Assembly (NCBI GenBank): GCA_022828595.1
Contig: JAKGHH010000008.1
Coordinates: 4,586,728-4,650,727 of the forward strand
DNA length: 64,000 nt
From: Nelumbo lutea
Taxonomy: Eukaryota > Streptophyta > Magnoliopsida > Proteales > Nelumbonaceae
Reading direction: 5' to 3'
The notes below the pieces were generated by a model. It was not told the DNA's origin. It searched no databases and saw only the letters and a list, made by a program, of their open reading frames with translations. The position numbers were made by a program, and so were the translations under genes. The stretch's first letter is position 1, and each line of letters starts with the position of its first letter. Shown piece by piece: positions 36,424 to 47,619 of the stretch.

Positions 36424-36994
36424 GTTGAAGGGATAGGATATCCATCACATGGACGCCCAAATCTTGCGGAATGGACTGGGCGAATTTCAAAAATATCTCC
36501 CATCTGTGCAGGGAATCGAATTCCCTATTTTAGAAAAACATATTTTTCAAGGATCAATCTTGAACCATTAACCAAACCAGATCTGAACCAAAAGGAGTAA
36601 GAGGGAGGATGAACCTAATACAGAGAAACAATATCTCCCAATGGAGGTGTTCACGCCCAAGGAATGATCCAAAATCTGCTCCCACTGAAGATGGCGCAGT
36701 GTAGGATGGAGCAGAATCAACAATGTTCTTCCAAAAGAACTTGACTCTTCTCAAGAATCAACAGGATGGCTTGTGAATACAGCTCCAATCAATCTTTTCC
36801 CCAAAAGATTGGTATCAAGATCAAATCTTGATTACTCCTGTAGAGAGCAGGAGATCGAACGGCTGGAGGTGGTGGCTGCAAGAAGGAGGCGGCAAGAGAG
36901 TATTCGCAGGGTGCAGAATTCTCTCTTCTTGTGATTTCAGCTCTGAAGACAAGAGTTTCTAGATTGCATGTCTAAAGACTGCCGCCCCCTCCTC

Positions 36995-37003
36995 CTTTTA
37001 TAA
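36995..37003 (-). promoter_or_regulatory. TATA box of the solo LTR
   Basis: On the minus strand, TATAAAAGG with GGAGG downstream, at the expected U3/R position of the LTR. Confidence 0.5.
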
Positions 37004-37040
37004 TCTTAAAGGGTTCAGCTCCTAATCCCATTAGGAGTTG

Positions 37041-37386
37041 CTGATCCAAATCATATTTGGATTAGAAGTCCATTTAAGTGATAAGGGATAACCCCTATCT
37101 TATCTGCAGATCAGATCAGCCATCTCCTAATCTAATTAGGAGGCTTCCAGATCTAAATCTTATTTAGATCTTGGACTCTCTAAGTGGATAGGGTCTAGGC
37201 CCAATCCTATCAGCTGATCCAAATCATATTTGGATTAGAAGTCCCTTTAAGTGATAAGGGATAACCCCTATCTTATCTGCAGATCAGATCAGCCATCTCC
37301 TAATCTAATTAGGAGGCTTCCAGATCTAAATCTTATTTAGATCTTGGACTCTTTAAGTGGATAGGGTCTAGTCCCAATCCTATCAG
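37041..37386. repeat. 173-bp tandem repeat of short palindromes
   Basis: Units start at 37041 and 37214 with 'ctgatccaaatcatatttgg', and a third partial start is at 37387; the period is 173 bp with very few differences. Each unit strings together several imperfect palindromes: 'atccaaatcatatttggat', 'gataagggataacccctatc', 'ctcctaatctaattaggag' and 'agatctaaat' facing 'atttagatct'. Confidence 0.92.
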
Positions 37387-38612
37387 CTGATCCATCTCAG
37401 AATTCACCCCTTTTAATTGACTGATCAAATCATCCCAGTTTGAAATGGGCTTAAGGCCCATTTAAGGTTATGTACTCACTTAGCCTTCCAAACTGCTGCC
37501 CAGTTGGGCTTCCTTGTATGGTGTGGGACCCAAACATTGATCTACACATCAGCCACATGGGTTCAGCCCAGCCTCTGTTACAAGGCTTGGTCGAATACAC
37601 TGTTATGGACAGTGCACCCCCTGAAACCCATCTTATGGGCTCTATGGGCCCAACACTTACCCTAAGTGGTCCCTAGGCCAAGCCACCTTGTAACACCCAG
37701 GGACTGTGGGCAGATGCAAGATTAGCCCATCAGGTATTATCCTCAATGGTCTTACACTTAACCTCTCAGCCCATAATGATCACACACTGCTCGACAAGAG
37801 AGGACCTCTCCCTCGGCTGCAAGGAACAGTGTTGCACTCTTTGCTTATATGGATCCCGGGAATTAAAACCTTTTGCAAAACATTTCGAAACCATAATATA
37901 TATACTTTTATATCTCATATAAAATAAATTTTGCAAAATAAATCTCAACGATTGAAATCGGCTGCCGACAATCTTGGTTCCATCAGTGAGAGTGCATCCC
38001 CGATCATTACCTTTGTCCGACAAAGGGGTTGATCTTGTCACTATGATCACCCACTCAGATGAATTCTCAGACTGTCCCAACATACCCAGTGCAGTATATC
38101 AAAGATAGCCCAATCCGACACCTAGTGCAGTATCATAATCGAGTCTAGGGGTCATGTGTAATTTTCCAGTTTTGCCCATCAATCTTCAAGGTCCAGGGCA
38201 ATACTGGAAATCTGGTCCAGTTCATAGATTCAATTAATCCTACACTATATGTGCCTAGGGTCTCACCCTGGCAGTTGAGACAGGCCACCCCAACCGACTT
38301 GGTGGCACCACAGTGTCAGCCTTGTCAAGATAGGTCTCCCCAGACCGATCCACTGGCTGTGAACATTCTAAACTAACACGAGTCTCATTAAGTGTCCAGT
38401 TTAAGGGTATTACACAAAAACATACCAAGGGAACATGAATCAAATATCCACTTTTATTCATTTACAATAAACTCATAAAGTACATCATTCTGATTGAAGC
38501 TAAGGGCATACAAAACTGTCTAACACAGGTGTCTGTCTTTTCTAATCATTGTGTCTGATACGTTTGTGCTATGAGCATCAAGTACAAAAGTCTGAAATTT
38601 TTTTTCCTGCAG

Positions 38613-40300
38613 GATTTGCAATCAGATTTATGAGTTGGAAGGGTTACCCTCAAATGCACTGAAGCTGCATTACATGTAAGAACTTACTCTGTTTTATATT
38701 ATTTGTTGCTTACTTTCTGACATTGGTTGACTTTCCTTGATGTGTTTTCTGCAGTTACATCACTAAAAGAAACCTTTTGTGGATATCTGTAGTTCACTAC
38801 ATGTTCGTGAGAGGATAGCATGTTCTGCTAAGTGCAATGAGCCAGTTCTTTTGGTTGGTGAAACTGGTACTGGAAAAACAACTCTTGTACAGAATCTTGC
38901 AGTGAGGCTTGGTTAATCACTTACAGTCTTGGTATTCAGTCTAGGCAGTTTGTCATTATGATGGTTCTTTTGTGTACGGGGCTCTTATCATGTGGACTAG
39001 AAATTGAATGCTAATTTGCTTATCTTGCAGAACTTAAGCCAACAAAGTGACATTTCAGACTGATTGGGTGGCTTTAAGCCTACAGATCCAAGATTTATAT
39101 GAATACCTGTTTATAATTTGCTTATCTATTCCCATCCCCAAACTCAATCTCCTTTTCTGAATTTCTGCTTGTCCTTGTACTTCAATTTGCCATAATGTGG
39201 AAGGTAGGAGCCAACTGTACTAGGGATCATCTATCCTGAAATTGTAGTTTTGTCTTCTTATTGTTGTTATTACAATCTTTTATCAGTTGGTTAGCTATAA
39301 ACATTATCTTGTTGTGACTGGTGATATCATATGTGTCCTGATTTTTTCCATCAGGGACTTGGTATTTGATAATTGCAACTTTTTTTTGGATAATTTGTTT
39401 GATAATTGCAACTTTCCTCCACTATGATTGGATTATGATCATCATGATCCAAGCCTTAAGCCAACTATATGGGATTGGTCAACATGAATCCTGTTTCGCC
39501 ATTCCTCCACTATGATTGGATGATAATAACCTTGATTGCATTTTTTTCTTTATAGCTTCTTTTCTTGTTGATAAGAGGCAAAAAATGACAGTACTCTTCT
39601 ATGCTTGTATGCAGGACAATGGGGATTTTCTTGTTTGTCTGAGAAAACATGTGTCTGATAGGAACTGGAAAATGGTTTTAAATGGATGTCAGAAGGGCCT
39701 TGGTTTTTCCAGGAAGCAAGTTTGTGAGGTTGGTAGATCTCTATCTGGTACAAAGTGAAAGCGACCTGAGTGAAGAACTCATCCAAGCTTGGGAGCGTTT
39801 TTCCATGAAACTTGAGACAGCACGTAGGCAGATTGGCTCTTCAGCTATGGTCTTTTTGTTTGTGGAAAGAGCATTCGTGACAGCAATTAAAAATGGTCAT
39901 TGGATATTACTTGATGAAATAAATTTGGCTCCTCCTGAGATACTACAGAGAATTACAGGGGTTTTGGAAGGAGACGATAGTTTAATTTGTTTAGCTGAAA
40001 GGGGAGATGTTGATTATATTCGTTGACATCCTGATTTTCGTATATTTACTTGTATGAATCCTGCTACTGATGCTGGAAAGAGGAACTTGCCATATTCGTT
40101 GAGAAGCAGGTTTACATAGTATTTTGTTGATGATGTGTTAGATGATGAATATTTGACTCCATTTGTGAAACAATTTATGGATTACAGCAGTCCCAATAGA
40201 GAATTGGTAAATAAAATTGTGTGTTTTTACAAAGAAGCCAAGAAGGAACCTGAAGAGAGGCTAATCAGAAGCCCCAGTTCAGTTTAAGGTCTCTATACTG
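38613..40300 (+). pseudogene. MDN1: MDN1 exons, AAA2
   Basis: Block 38613-38675 reads DLQSDL*VGRVTLKCTEAAL (TGA inside). Block about 38756-38931 has RERIACSAKCNEPVLLVGET followed by GTGKTTLVQNLAVRLG*, an intact Walker A of AAA2 with a TAA afterwards. Block 39031 to about 39100 has NLSQQSDISD*LGGFKPTDP. Block 39615 to about 40300 has DNGDFLVCLRKHVSDRNWKM, then after a TGA and a shift SEELIQAWERFSMKLETARR, the Walker B region WILLDEINLAPPE (39901-39939), a TGA before HPDFRIFTCMNPATDAGKRN, and SRFT*YFVDDVLDDE with TAG. Key ATPase motifs survive but the frame is broken repeatedly. Confidence 0.88.
39414..39521 (-). mobile_element. 5'-truncated Au-type SINE with 20-bp target duplication
   Basis: Identical 20-bp copies (39414-39433 and 39502-39521, containing 'cctccactatgattgg') flank a 68-bp insert (39434-39501). 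On the minus strand the insert reads GGATTCATGTTGACC..., ATAGTTGGCTTAAGGCTTGG and a short ATGATGATC tail, the conserved 3' end of Au-type SINEs. The long direct repeat and 3'-tail-only content are typical of target-primed, 5'-truncated insertion. It lies in an MDN1 intron. Confidence 0.78.
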
Positions 40301-41272
40301 TGCACTGGATAGTCCTTGCTTCAAGTTTATGAACAGTATGATACTATCATATTTGTAAGGTGGAGCCTCCAAATGTTCCCTTTGATTGTTTACTTCTTGG
40401 ATAAGGGGAAATTGAGTGATGATGCTTTCTTGGAGAATTATGTCCTGACAAAAAGTGTCAAAGAGCATTTAAGGAACCTTGCACGTGCTATTTTCATTAA
40501 AAAAATCCCGTTCTTTTACAGGGTGCAACTTCTAGTGGAAAGACAAGCCTTGTTCAGTATCTTGCTGCAATAACTGGTCATGAATTTGTTCATATAAATA
40601 ACCATGAGCATACTGATCTGCAAGAATACTTGGGCTCTAATTATTACTGATGCTCACAGGAAGCTTGTGTTTCAAGAAAGGTGTATTGGTTGAGGCTGTT
40701 CGAAATGGATACTGGATTGTTCTAGATGAGCTTAACCTTGCACCTTTAGATGTTCTGGAAGCATTAAACCGGTTATTAGGTGACAACAGAGAGCTTTTTG
40801 TTCCTGAACTGCAGGAAACACTGATTGCTCGTCCAGATTTTATGCTTTTTGCCACCCAAAACCCACCAACATTTTATGGTGGGCGTAAGATGCTTTCTTG
40901 AGCATTTCGCAACCACTTTGTTGAAATACATGTTGATGAGATTCCTGAAGTTGAATTGAGCACAATACTAGAGAGGAGGTGCAAAATTCCTGAAAGTTAT
41001 GTGAAAAAATGGTTGAAATTATGAAGAACTTGCAGTTGCATCGCTGGAGTAGCAAAGTTTTTGCTGGAAAGCATGGTTTCATAACTCCAAGGGACCTGTT
41101 TCAATGGGCTGATTGTTTTCAGACCTATGGTAACTCATATTAAGATCTGGCCAAAGATGGTTATTTTCTTTTGTCTGAAGGGTTGCGAGATGAAAATGAG
41201 AATAAAGTTGTCCAGGAGATCTTGGAGAGACATCTTGGGGTAAAACTTGCCACAGACAGCTTGTACTGGCAG
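40301..41272 (+). pseudogene. MDN1: MDN1 exon, AAA3
   Basis: One long block with shifts. Parts in order: DKGKLSDDAFLENYVLTKSV; KEHLRNLARAIFIKK; Walker A GATSSGKTSLVQYLAAITGH after a frameshift (about 40525-40580); EFVHINNHEHTDLQEYLGS; VLVEAVRNGYWIVLDELNLA (Walker B) with LDVLEALNRLLGDNRELFVP; PDFMLFATQNPPTFYGGRKM, then TGA; FRNHFVEIHVDEIP; CKIPESYVKK and, after another shift, KHGFITPRDLFQWADCFQTY with a TAA after GNSY; and LRDENENKVVQEILERHLGV. The block ends CAG at 41272 before GTTTGT. Catalytic motifs are intact in sequence but not in one frame. Confidence 0.88.
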
Positions 41273-41843
41273 GTTTGTTCCCTCCCTCCCTCTCTTGTGC
41301 TCATTATTGTCTTGACAACAGAAAGTGGAATTGCCTATTGTGCAGTTATACTTTATTTTTGTGTTTTTAGATGGATTTTTGTTTTTTGATTGTTTATTTG
41401 AGCATGGAGTAGGAAAGTATGTCATTCATAATCCTGTAACTTGGCAGTTCTGATCTTGTTATCTTAATCCAAGGAAGTACAGTTTGTTCATGTAGCTTCC
41501 GACATGTTTGTTCAGTTGAATGTTGACTGATTCTGTTGGAGTTTAGACGATTGGTTATAGGGATATCATCAGTTCAGAGGTTTTTTCTTCTGTGGTTTCA
41601 TTTGTCCTCTCTCTTTAGGAGTCTGGAATAATTGAGATAGAAATGATTCCTGGGTGGTAATTGGATACATTTCATGAACAAGTAGTGTGAATCATCATAG
41701 AAAATATGAATCTTTGTTAATTATCTGGAAGTCAATGTGCTACTTGAATTACTTTTTGGTCATTTTTTTTCCTTTTATGAAGCTGATGGGAATTTTATAT
41801 TTGTGTATAAACTTTGCTAACTGTTTAACCTCTTATAATTCAG

Positions 41844-42764
41844 GAACCAGCTGATAGTCTTGCTGTTTTAAACTTCAGTGAATGCTCAGAAGTGTCAGAG
41901 AGTCTTGGAAAGTATGATTTTGTGAACTTGTAAGCTGACCCTACTTCATGTGGAGGTTATATTTTCTTGTTGAGTGTTGCTTCAAGTTGCATGAGCCTGT
42001 CCTTCTTGTTGGTGAGACTGATGGTGGGAAGACAACTGCTTGCCAGTTACTTAGCATTGTTTTAAAGTTAAAATTGCATATTTTGAATTGCCATCAGTAC
42101 ACGGAGACATCTGATTTTCTTGGGGTTTGTTTCTTTCTTTTACAGATTTTCTTTAATGAGGGATTGCATTTTAGTGGTTTCTGTTTTGAAACTTCTGATT
42201 GCTTATTGCTGTTAGAATATGATAGTCTACAAGTTAACCATCATAAAAACTTCAGGGGTTTTATCCTGTACGAGATAGGTCAAGATTAACAGGAGAGTTC
42301 AAATATTTGGTTGAAAAACTGATACTGTCAAAGGCTTTTCTCCACTCTCCTGGCGACAATGCATGTATTATCCTGTCCATGTCAATATTTCCTTGAATGA
42401 GGTTCTTTTACTTGCTTGGTGCTTTATGTATGCTTATGCATTTCTCTCAATGCAGATGATATCTACAGACATTGTCCAAGCTTCTTCTACTCTTGATTGG
42501 CTGACAAGAATTATAGAATGTTATAGACAAGGTGTGGTTTCACACTCTGACGTCACTGAGCAGGATCTTGATAGCCTTGAGCAAGTTAAACTGGACCTAG
42601 TTGAGCTATCCCAGAAGTGGCAGACCATATTTATGTTGCAGGATGGACCTCTTGCTGTACGAGCAATGAAGGATGGGAATCTACTTCTTGTGGATAAGAT
42701 ATCTTTGGCTGATGATAGTGTGCTTGAAAGATTAAACAGTGTCTTGGAACCCGAAAGAAAACCG
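41844..42764 (+). pseudogene. MDN1: MDN1 exons, AAA4
   Basis: Blocks: 41844 to about 41930 (EPADSLAVLNFSECSEVSES...); about 41935-42126 (MWRLYFLVECCFKLHEPVLL, then VGETDGGKTTACQLLSIVLK with an intact Walker A, then ILNCHQYTETSDFLG); 42256-42364 (GFYPVRDRSRLTGEFKYLVE KLILSKAFLHSPGDNA); and 42456-42764 (ISTDIVQASSTLDWLTRIIE ... DGNLLLVDKISLADDSVLER). The Walker B acidic pair is Asp-Lys (VDK) instead of Asp-Glu, which would abolish hydrolysis. No stop lies in these blocks, so AAA4 is less decayed than AAA2 and AAA3. The next exon expected after ERKP|gt is not found. Confidence 0.85.
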
Positions 42765-45700
42765 GTGGGTTGATCTTGTTTGAGATTTGTTTTTATTCAG
42801 TTTTTATTACTATTAAAAAATTCTGATTGTACTTGGTGGGCATGGTTATTTGTTAGTGTTCAAGACACGTTTATATATTTGGACCTTTGTATGATAAAAT
42901 AAAACTTGTTACTGTTTGATATTATGGCAAATTTTGAATAAACAGTGGCCAGCTTAGTGGACAGGATGTAATAATACGAACAGAATTATTCAGAATTGCA
43001 GAATGCAGATAATTATGCTTATTTTTCTTGTGGAAATTATGAAATGGTGTTAGTCAGAAAATTTAGTCTTTTTTGTACGGCAGTAAAACAAACTAAAAGT
43101 AAGAATGCATGGGAATCTCCTTATTATTTGCATATATATTAGAAAACACTTTTCCGAATAGAGATCTCTTATGAATCATTTCGTGCTTTTCAGTTAGTGC
43201 ATTAAAGTAAATAATTATACTTTATTATTCCAATTAGTCTTATACTAATGCATAGCTTATGACTTGGCCATACCCTATTAGTAATATTATAAAATTAAAA
43301 ACATTGGAACGGCGCATACCATGCCTATAGAGGATAATTAGAGCAGTTGTCATCCATTTGGAATTGTATAATTATATATTAATATATTATATATCTACGG
43401 GTGCAAATGCAATTTGGGCGGGCTCAGGTGGGCAATTTGTTGAAATTTGAATGTACCTAGTCTGAAAGCACGTGGTCCAATGCAGTGTAAATTCTTCAAA
43501 TCGGATATTTTTAATTTAGAGGAACAATTTGGCAAATCCCCAACTATTGCTAATACTCTTCTGACTAGCCATTTCCTATCTATCTCATTGTGGTCCAAAA
43601 GAAAGTTTTAAAGTATCAATTTATCTGCTTTTGTTCAGATCTGGTTTAGTTTATAGTTCAAGATTGATCATTGAAAATATGATTTTCTAAATAGGGAATG
43701 TGATTCCCAGTTGAAAGGGAGAGATTTTTTTTTTTTTTTGAAATTCGCCCACCTTATTCCGCAAGATTTTGGTGTTCATACGATGGATCTCTCATCCCTT
43801 CACAAAAAGCCTATCCACTTGAAAAACTAAGTTGTGGAGCATAAGCAAATTACTTCTCTAATCATAACAAACACAACATTAAGTACAAATTTATATTTAT
43901 TAACATTTTATTAGTTGATAACTTTAGTTATGCAATTTGTTTTTCAAACAAATCTACTATACTGGAAGTCCTCAAAATGCAGCCATTTCTCTCCTTCTAA
44001 ATGGGCCAATAAAGGGGAAATCCGAGTAATTCCTAAAATTACCAATTTATCATACCTATATTCCCACCGGACAAGCAATGAGCAAATGCTTGTTCTTTTA
44101 GACAATGTTTTTGAAATTGGTAAAACATAAAGCATGCACAAAAAAAAAAAATTATTGTCTGATGGATATAACTATGTGAATACCAATTTTTATCAAATTA
44201 CTTTTTAGGAAGTCAAAGCTCAAATTTTGAAAACATTGGGAAATGGGACAATACGAAGTCAAAGCCTTGCAATTCAAAGTTTTCAAAGCTATTATACTTA
44301 ATTCGAGAATGAAAGTGGAAGAGACCAATGCAATACATGGGCTGATGTTAAAAGATGCCACGGAGTGAATGTAAATAGCCTCATCGAGAGTAGGGGTGCA
44401 AATCGGGTAGGTTGGCTGGGTTTATGGTCAACCCAGGCCCGACCCTAAAATTTGAGTTTAAGTATTAAATCCGAGGTAAGGCCCGATTTTCACAACCTGA
44501 GCCCAGTCCGCACTGTAATTTGTTGCATTTGGGTTGGTCTCAAGTCTAGGCCAAGTCGGGTTGGTCAATGAACGCACTCTAAAATTATATATGTATATAT
44601 ATGCATTTATGTAAACTAATAAGTGTGCACGTAGAAATTTTAGATGATAATAATGATAGTAATACAAATTTTTCTATCAATTTTATGTATTTTTTTTTGT
44701 TTTTTGCAATTATATTTTATATTTTTTATTATTAATTGGATGTGGATTGAAAATCCAAATATGATATGATTATATAAACACCTCATCCAAATATGTGATA
44801 ATTGGATCGAGTTGTGAAACTTCAAATATCATTGATATGCCTACTTGCTTGGTTAGATTCTTCTTTTTGTAATATTTAATCTTTTTTTTGTTCATTTATA
44901 AAAAATGAAAGATTTAAATAGAGAAAATTGAATAGAGTGAAAAGTAGTAATTCAATTTATAATTTAAAACTCGTGATTGAATATGGACTAAATTCAAAAA
45001 TGAGTATTTTAGTAAAAAAAAAGTTCTACAATTGTATATTTTTAATAATAGTGTAAATATAGAATTATAGATGTATTCAATAATAATGTATATATATGGT
45101 GGACTTTAACCTAATTGTAATCTAACAATCAAAATAAAAAGTTACATTATATTTTACATCTTAATTACCGGTTTGACCCACTCAAATTGGACGATTTTAT
45201 CGTTGATACATAAACCGGAAGCCAAAGCATTCCACAATCTTATTCATATTTTTAATAGTAGTGTAAATATAGAACTATAGATGAGTTCAATTTTTTTCTT
45301 TATTTTATTTTTGTATTTTTGTGTGTAAAAATAATTTTTATATGCCACACTTACTTTTTGTTCAATATAATGAATGCATGATATTATGCATGTGTCTAAA
45401 TGTTTTGTTTGCAAAATTTATGTATTTTAATATTTTATTAGTTTTTACTATTTACTTATGGCATTAAAGGTTAACACATTTAACCCAAAAGTTAAACTAT
45501 TTATTATTATTTTTTATATTTCATTTTTGGTCAATTGTAAACTATGTATTTCATTTTCATTATCATTAAAAATAATCCTTTTCATTACACTTATTTGTTT
45601 TCAAATTTGATTAATAAAAATATCACAAAGATGTTTTTTCTACATTTTCTGTAATTTTCTACATTTATTTTTATTTAAAAAAAATTATTACCTAACTATC

Positions 45701-46500
45701 ACTTTATAGGTTGATCAATTTGGTTCGAATGGTTGAATTCCTTAGCCACCACTTGGATAAAGAATGATTTTGTTTTTGAGTTAGTTTTAAAATATATTGG
45801 TTTATATTGTTAAAAATATTGACATAGATCTAATTAATAGCATTTATTAGTGAAAAATAACTTAAAAATATAGGATTTAATAAGAGATAATGAGATTTAA
45901 TAGCTTAAGTATAAGACTTAATGAGAGAGAATTAAATAAGATGGGAAATAATAATTGAAGTTACATTTTCAACCCCTACAATTAGAGATGGATTACATAC
46001 ATAAATATAGGCATCTTAGTAGCCATTAAAACTGGCATTAAAGTTATAATAACATGACTTTTATAACATTTCTCAAACAAAGAAATAGATATATGATATT
46101 ATACATGTGATTGCATGTTTTTTTTTGCAAAATTTATGTATTTTTATATTTTATTAATTTTTATTATTTATTTATGACATTAAAGATTAACACATTTAAG
46201 CCAATATTAGAAATGTAAACTGGATAGAATAAACCATTTGAGTGGTTTGAATGGCTTCTACTGAGAAATTGATTTACCACATCAAAAAGAGCATCCTACA
46301 GTTTACTTGGGTTTGACTATGACTAGGAAAAAAAGCAGCCCCATTCATTTGGAATTCTCATGGCCAAGTGAAACAAATAACCAATGCTTGGACAACTCTA
46401 ATATGTGACAAAAAATTGAAGAAAATCAACATAACCTAGTGCTTGGACAGACCAATTTTAATTCAATTTATTGGAATCGGAAACTAATATTTGAACTTTT
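42765..46500. other. AT-rich spacer with short dispersed repeats
   Basis: No coding motif. About 110 bp at 45375-45484 recurs at 46090-46200 ('caaaatttatgtattttWat' and 'attaaagRttaacacattta'), and about 45 bp at 45038-45083 recurs at 45246-45290 ('agtgtaaatatagaaYtatagat'). At 44393 'taggggtgcaaatcgggta' resembles a hAT-MITE end, without a visible partner. Confidence 0.5.
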
Positions 46501-46522
46501 CTCATGAATAAATTTGTTTCAG

Positions 46523-46680
46523 AGACTGAGAAAGGATTAAATGATGCAATCAGACAAGGACAAGTTGACTTCAAAACTTCACCCTGTCCTTCCATATCAG
46601 ATTCAGCAAAGGATCTTATCAAGAAGATGTTAACACATGACCCCAAAAAATGGATTACTACTACCCAATCTCTTGGCAAG
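46523..46680 (+). pseudogene. Calcium-dependent protein kinase (CDPK) exon fragment
   Basis: After TTTCAG the frame reads ETEKGLNDAIRQGQVDFKTS, then PSISDSAKDLIKKMLTHDPK and KWITTTQSLGK. This is the C-lobe of a plant CDPK kinase domain (subdomains X-XI; intact members have 'LTxDPKKRITAxQVLxHPW'). The Arg after DPKK is Trp (CGG to TGG). Catalytic loop, activation segment, autoinhibitory junction and EF hands are absent on both sides. It is an isolated exon, most likely a gene fragment. Confidence 0.75.
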
Positions 46681-47619
46681 TAATGAATTACATATTAAAG
46701 TCTGATAGGAAGAAACAATTCTAGTTGTCTTTCACTTCAGTTATGAAGCCATATATTGAGAAAAAAACCAGGTTATTTCCATTCTTCTACCCAATGTCTT
46801 TAAGTTATGGCTTATCCTAGTAGGCAAGATTAAGGCTAGTCAAAACTTGTCCATATTAGAATACATGGTGAACTTGTCATTAAGAGATAGAATATATAGA
46901 CTTACTGATATTATTGGTTTGATGGTCTTTTCTATTGAATAGACAATCACAACTATTAAAGCTTTATTATGCCTTTCCAATTAGTATAAAACTTTACAAG
47001 AGCAGTACAAGTAAATCCATATGCTTTATCAATCAAGGTAAAATTTGGTTGAAGAGACAGGTGATTATCAAGAATTTCATGGAAATTATCCAGATCTCTA
47101 TTCATTGGAAGACCACGGATGCTAAATATTCCAAGGAAACGAATTTAGTTTGGTGCTACATGAATTCGGTTCTGGTTTGTTGTGTAATTACTAACTTGGA
47201 TTTACAAGTTCAGATTTCTTTTCCACTTTGCTTTTATCATCAGTAATTTTCCCATGTGGTTTTGTCTTCATGCATGACTCCCTATCACCCATTTGTGTGG
47301 TGGGTCCTCCAATCTCCTTATTTTAACCGACTGCACTATTCTACTTTTTCACATACAGCTTTGCTTTTGGGCTGTCTCACTCTCTTTATTTAAGCTTATA
47401 ATAATTCTAGTTTCTCCCCATTTGGCTTCTTCTTCATGGAGCTATTTCTATCTCTTCTCCTCATCCTCATGGTTCCCTCAATCAATGCTCAGTGGACACC
47501 TTCACCCACATACATAGAACTAAGTGAACATACTATCGGAATCATTGTACCTCATTAACATTTTTAAGGTGTGAAAGAACAGAGGGAAATAAATGAATGA
47601 ATCCCAATCCACCATTGGG
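46681..47619. other. Spacer, nothing recognised
   Basis: Medium open frames at 46935-47246 and 47293-47517 lack known motifs. May include the 3' UTR of the minus-strand LINE that follows. Confidence 0.4.

Larger units (their letters stand above)
36426..38525 (-). mobile_element. Solo LTR, 2.1 kb, inserted at an MDN1 splice donor
   Basis: The sequence between two copies of CAGGT (36421-36425 and 38526-38530) begins TGAAGGG and ends CTAACA on the plus strand. On the minus strand it therefore reads TGTTAGACAG...CCCTTCA, with TG...CA ends and a 5-bp target-site duplication typical of LTR elements. A minus-strand TATA box (TATAAAAGG) lies at 36995-37003, leaving about 570 bp of R-U5. Neither terminus recurs inside, and no gag or pol is seen, so this is a solo LTR left by recombination. 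It contains a 173-bp tandem repeat. Confidence 0.82.
35684..42764 (+). pseudogene. MDN1: Midasin (MDN1) pseudogene, AAA1 end to AAA4
   Basis: Midasin is the giant six-AAA dynein-like ATPase that strips assembly factors from pre-60S ribosomal particles in the nucleus. Here at least ten exon blocks with GT/AG-like borders follow the protein in the correct order, covering the end of AAA1 and repeats AAA2-AAA4. The N-terminal part and everything after AAA4 (AAA5, AAA6, the long linker and the MIDAS domain) are absent downstream. In-frame stops occur in most blocks, many explainable by C-to-T changes (CGA to TGA, CAA/CAG to TAA/TAG). There are several frameshifts, an LTR sits in one intron and a SINE in another. 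Retained introns rule out retroposition; it is a duplicated or relic gene. Confidence 0.9.

Noticed and set aside
36232..36600. 122-codon frame as a real protein
   Set aside because: Only about 36304-36423 is an MDN1 exon; the rest is intron upstream and LTR downstream.
37766..38083. 105-codon minus-strand frame inside the solo LTR
   Set aside because: LTR DNA with no domain; open by chance.
44393..44415. TAGGGGTGCAAATCGGG as a full hAT MITE
   Set aside because: Same reason: a single end only.
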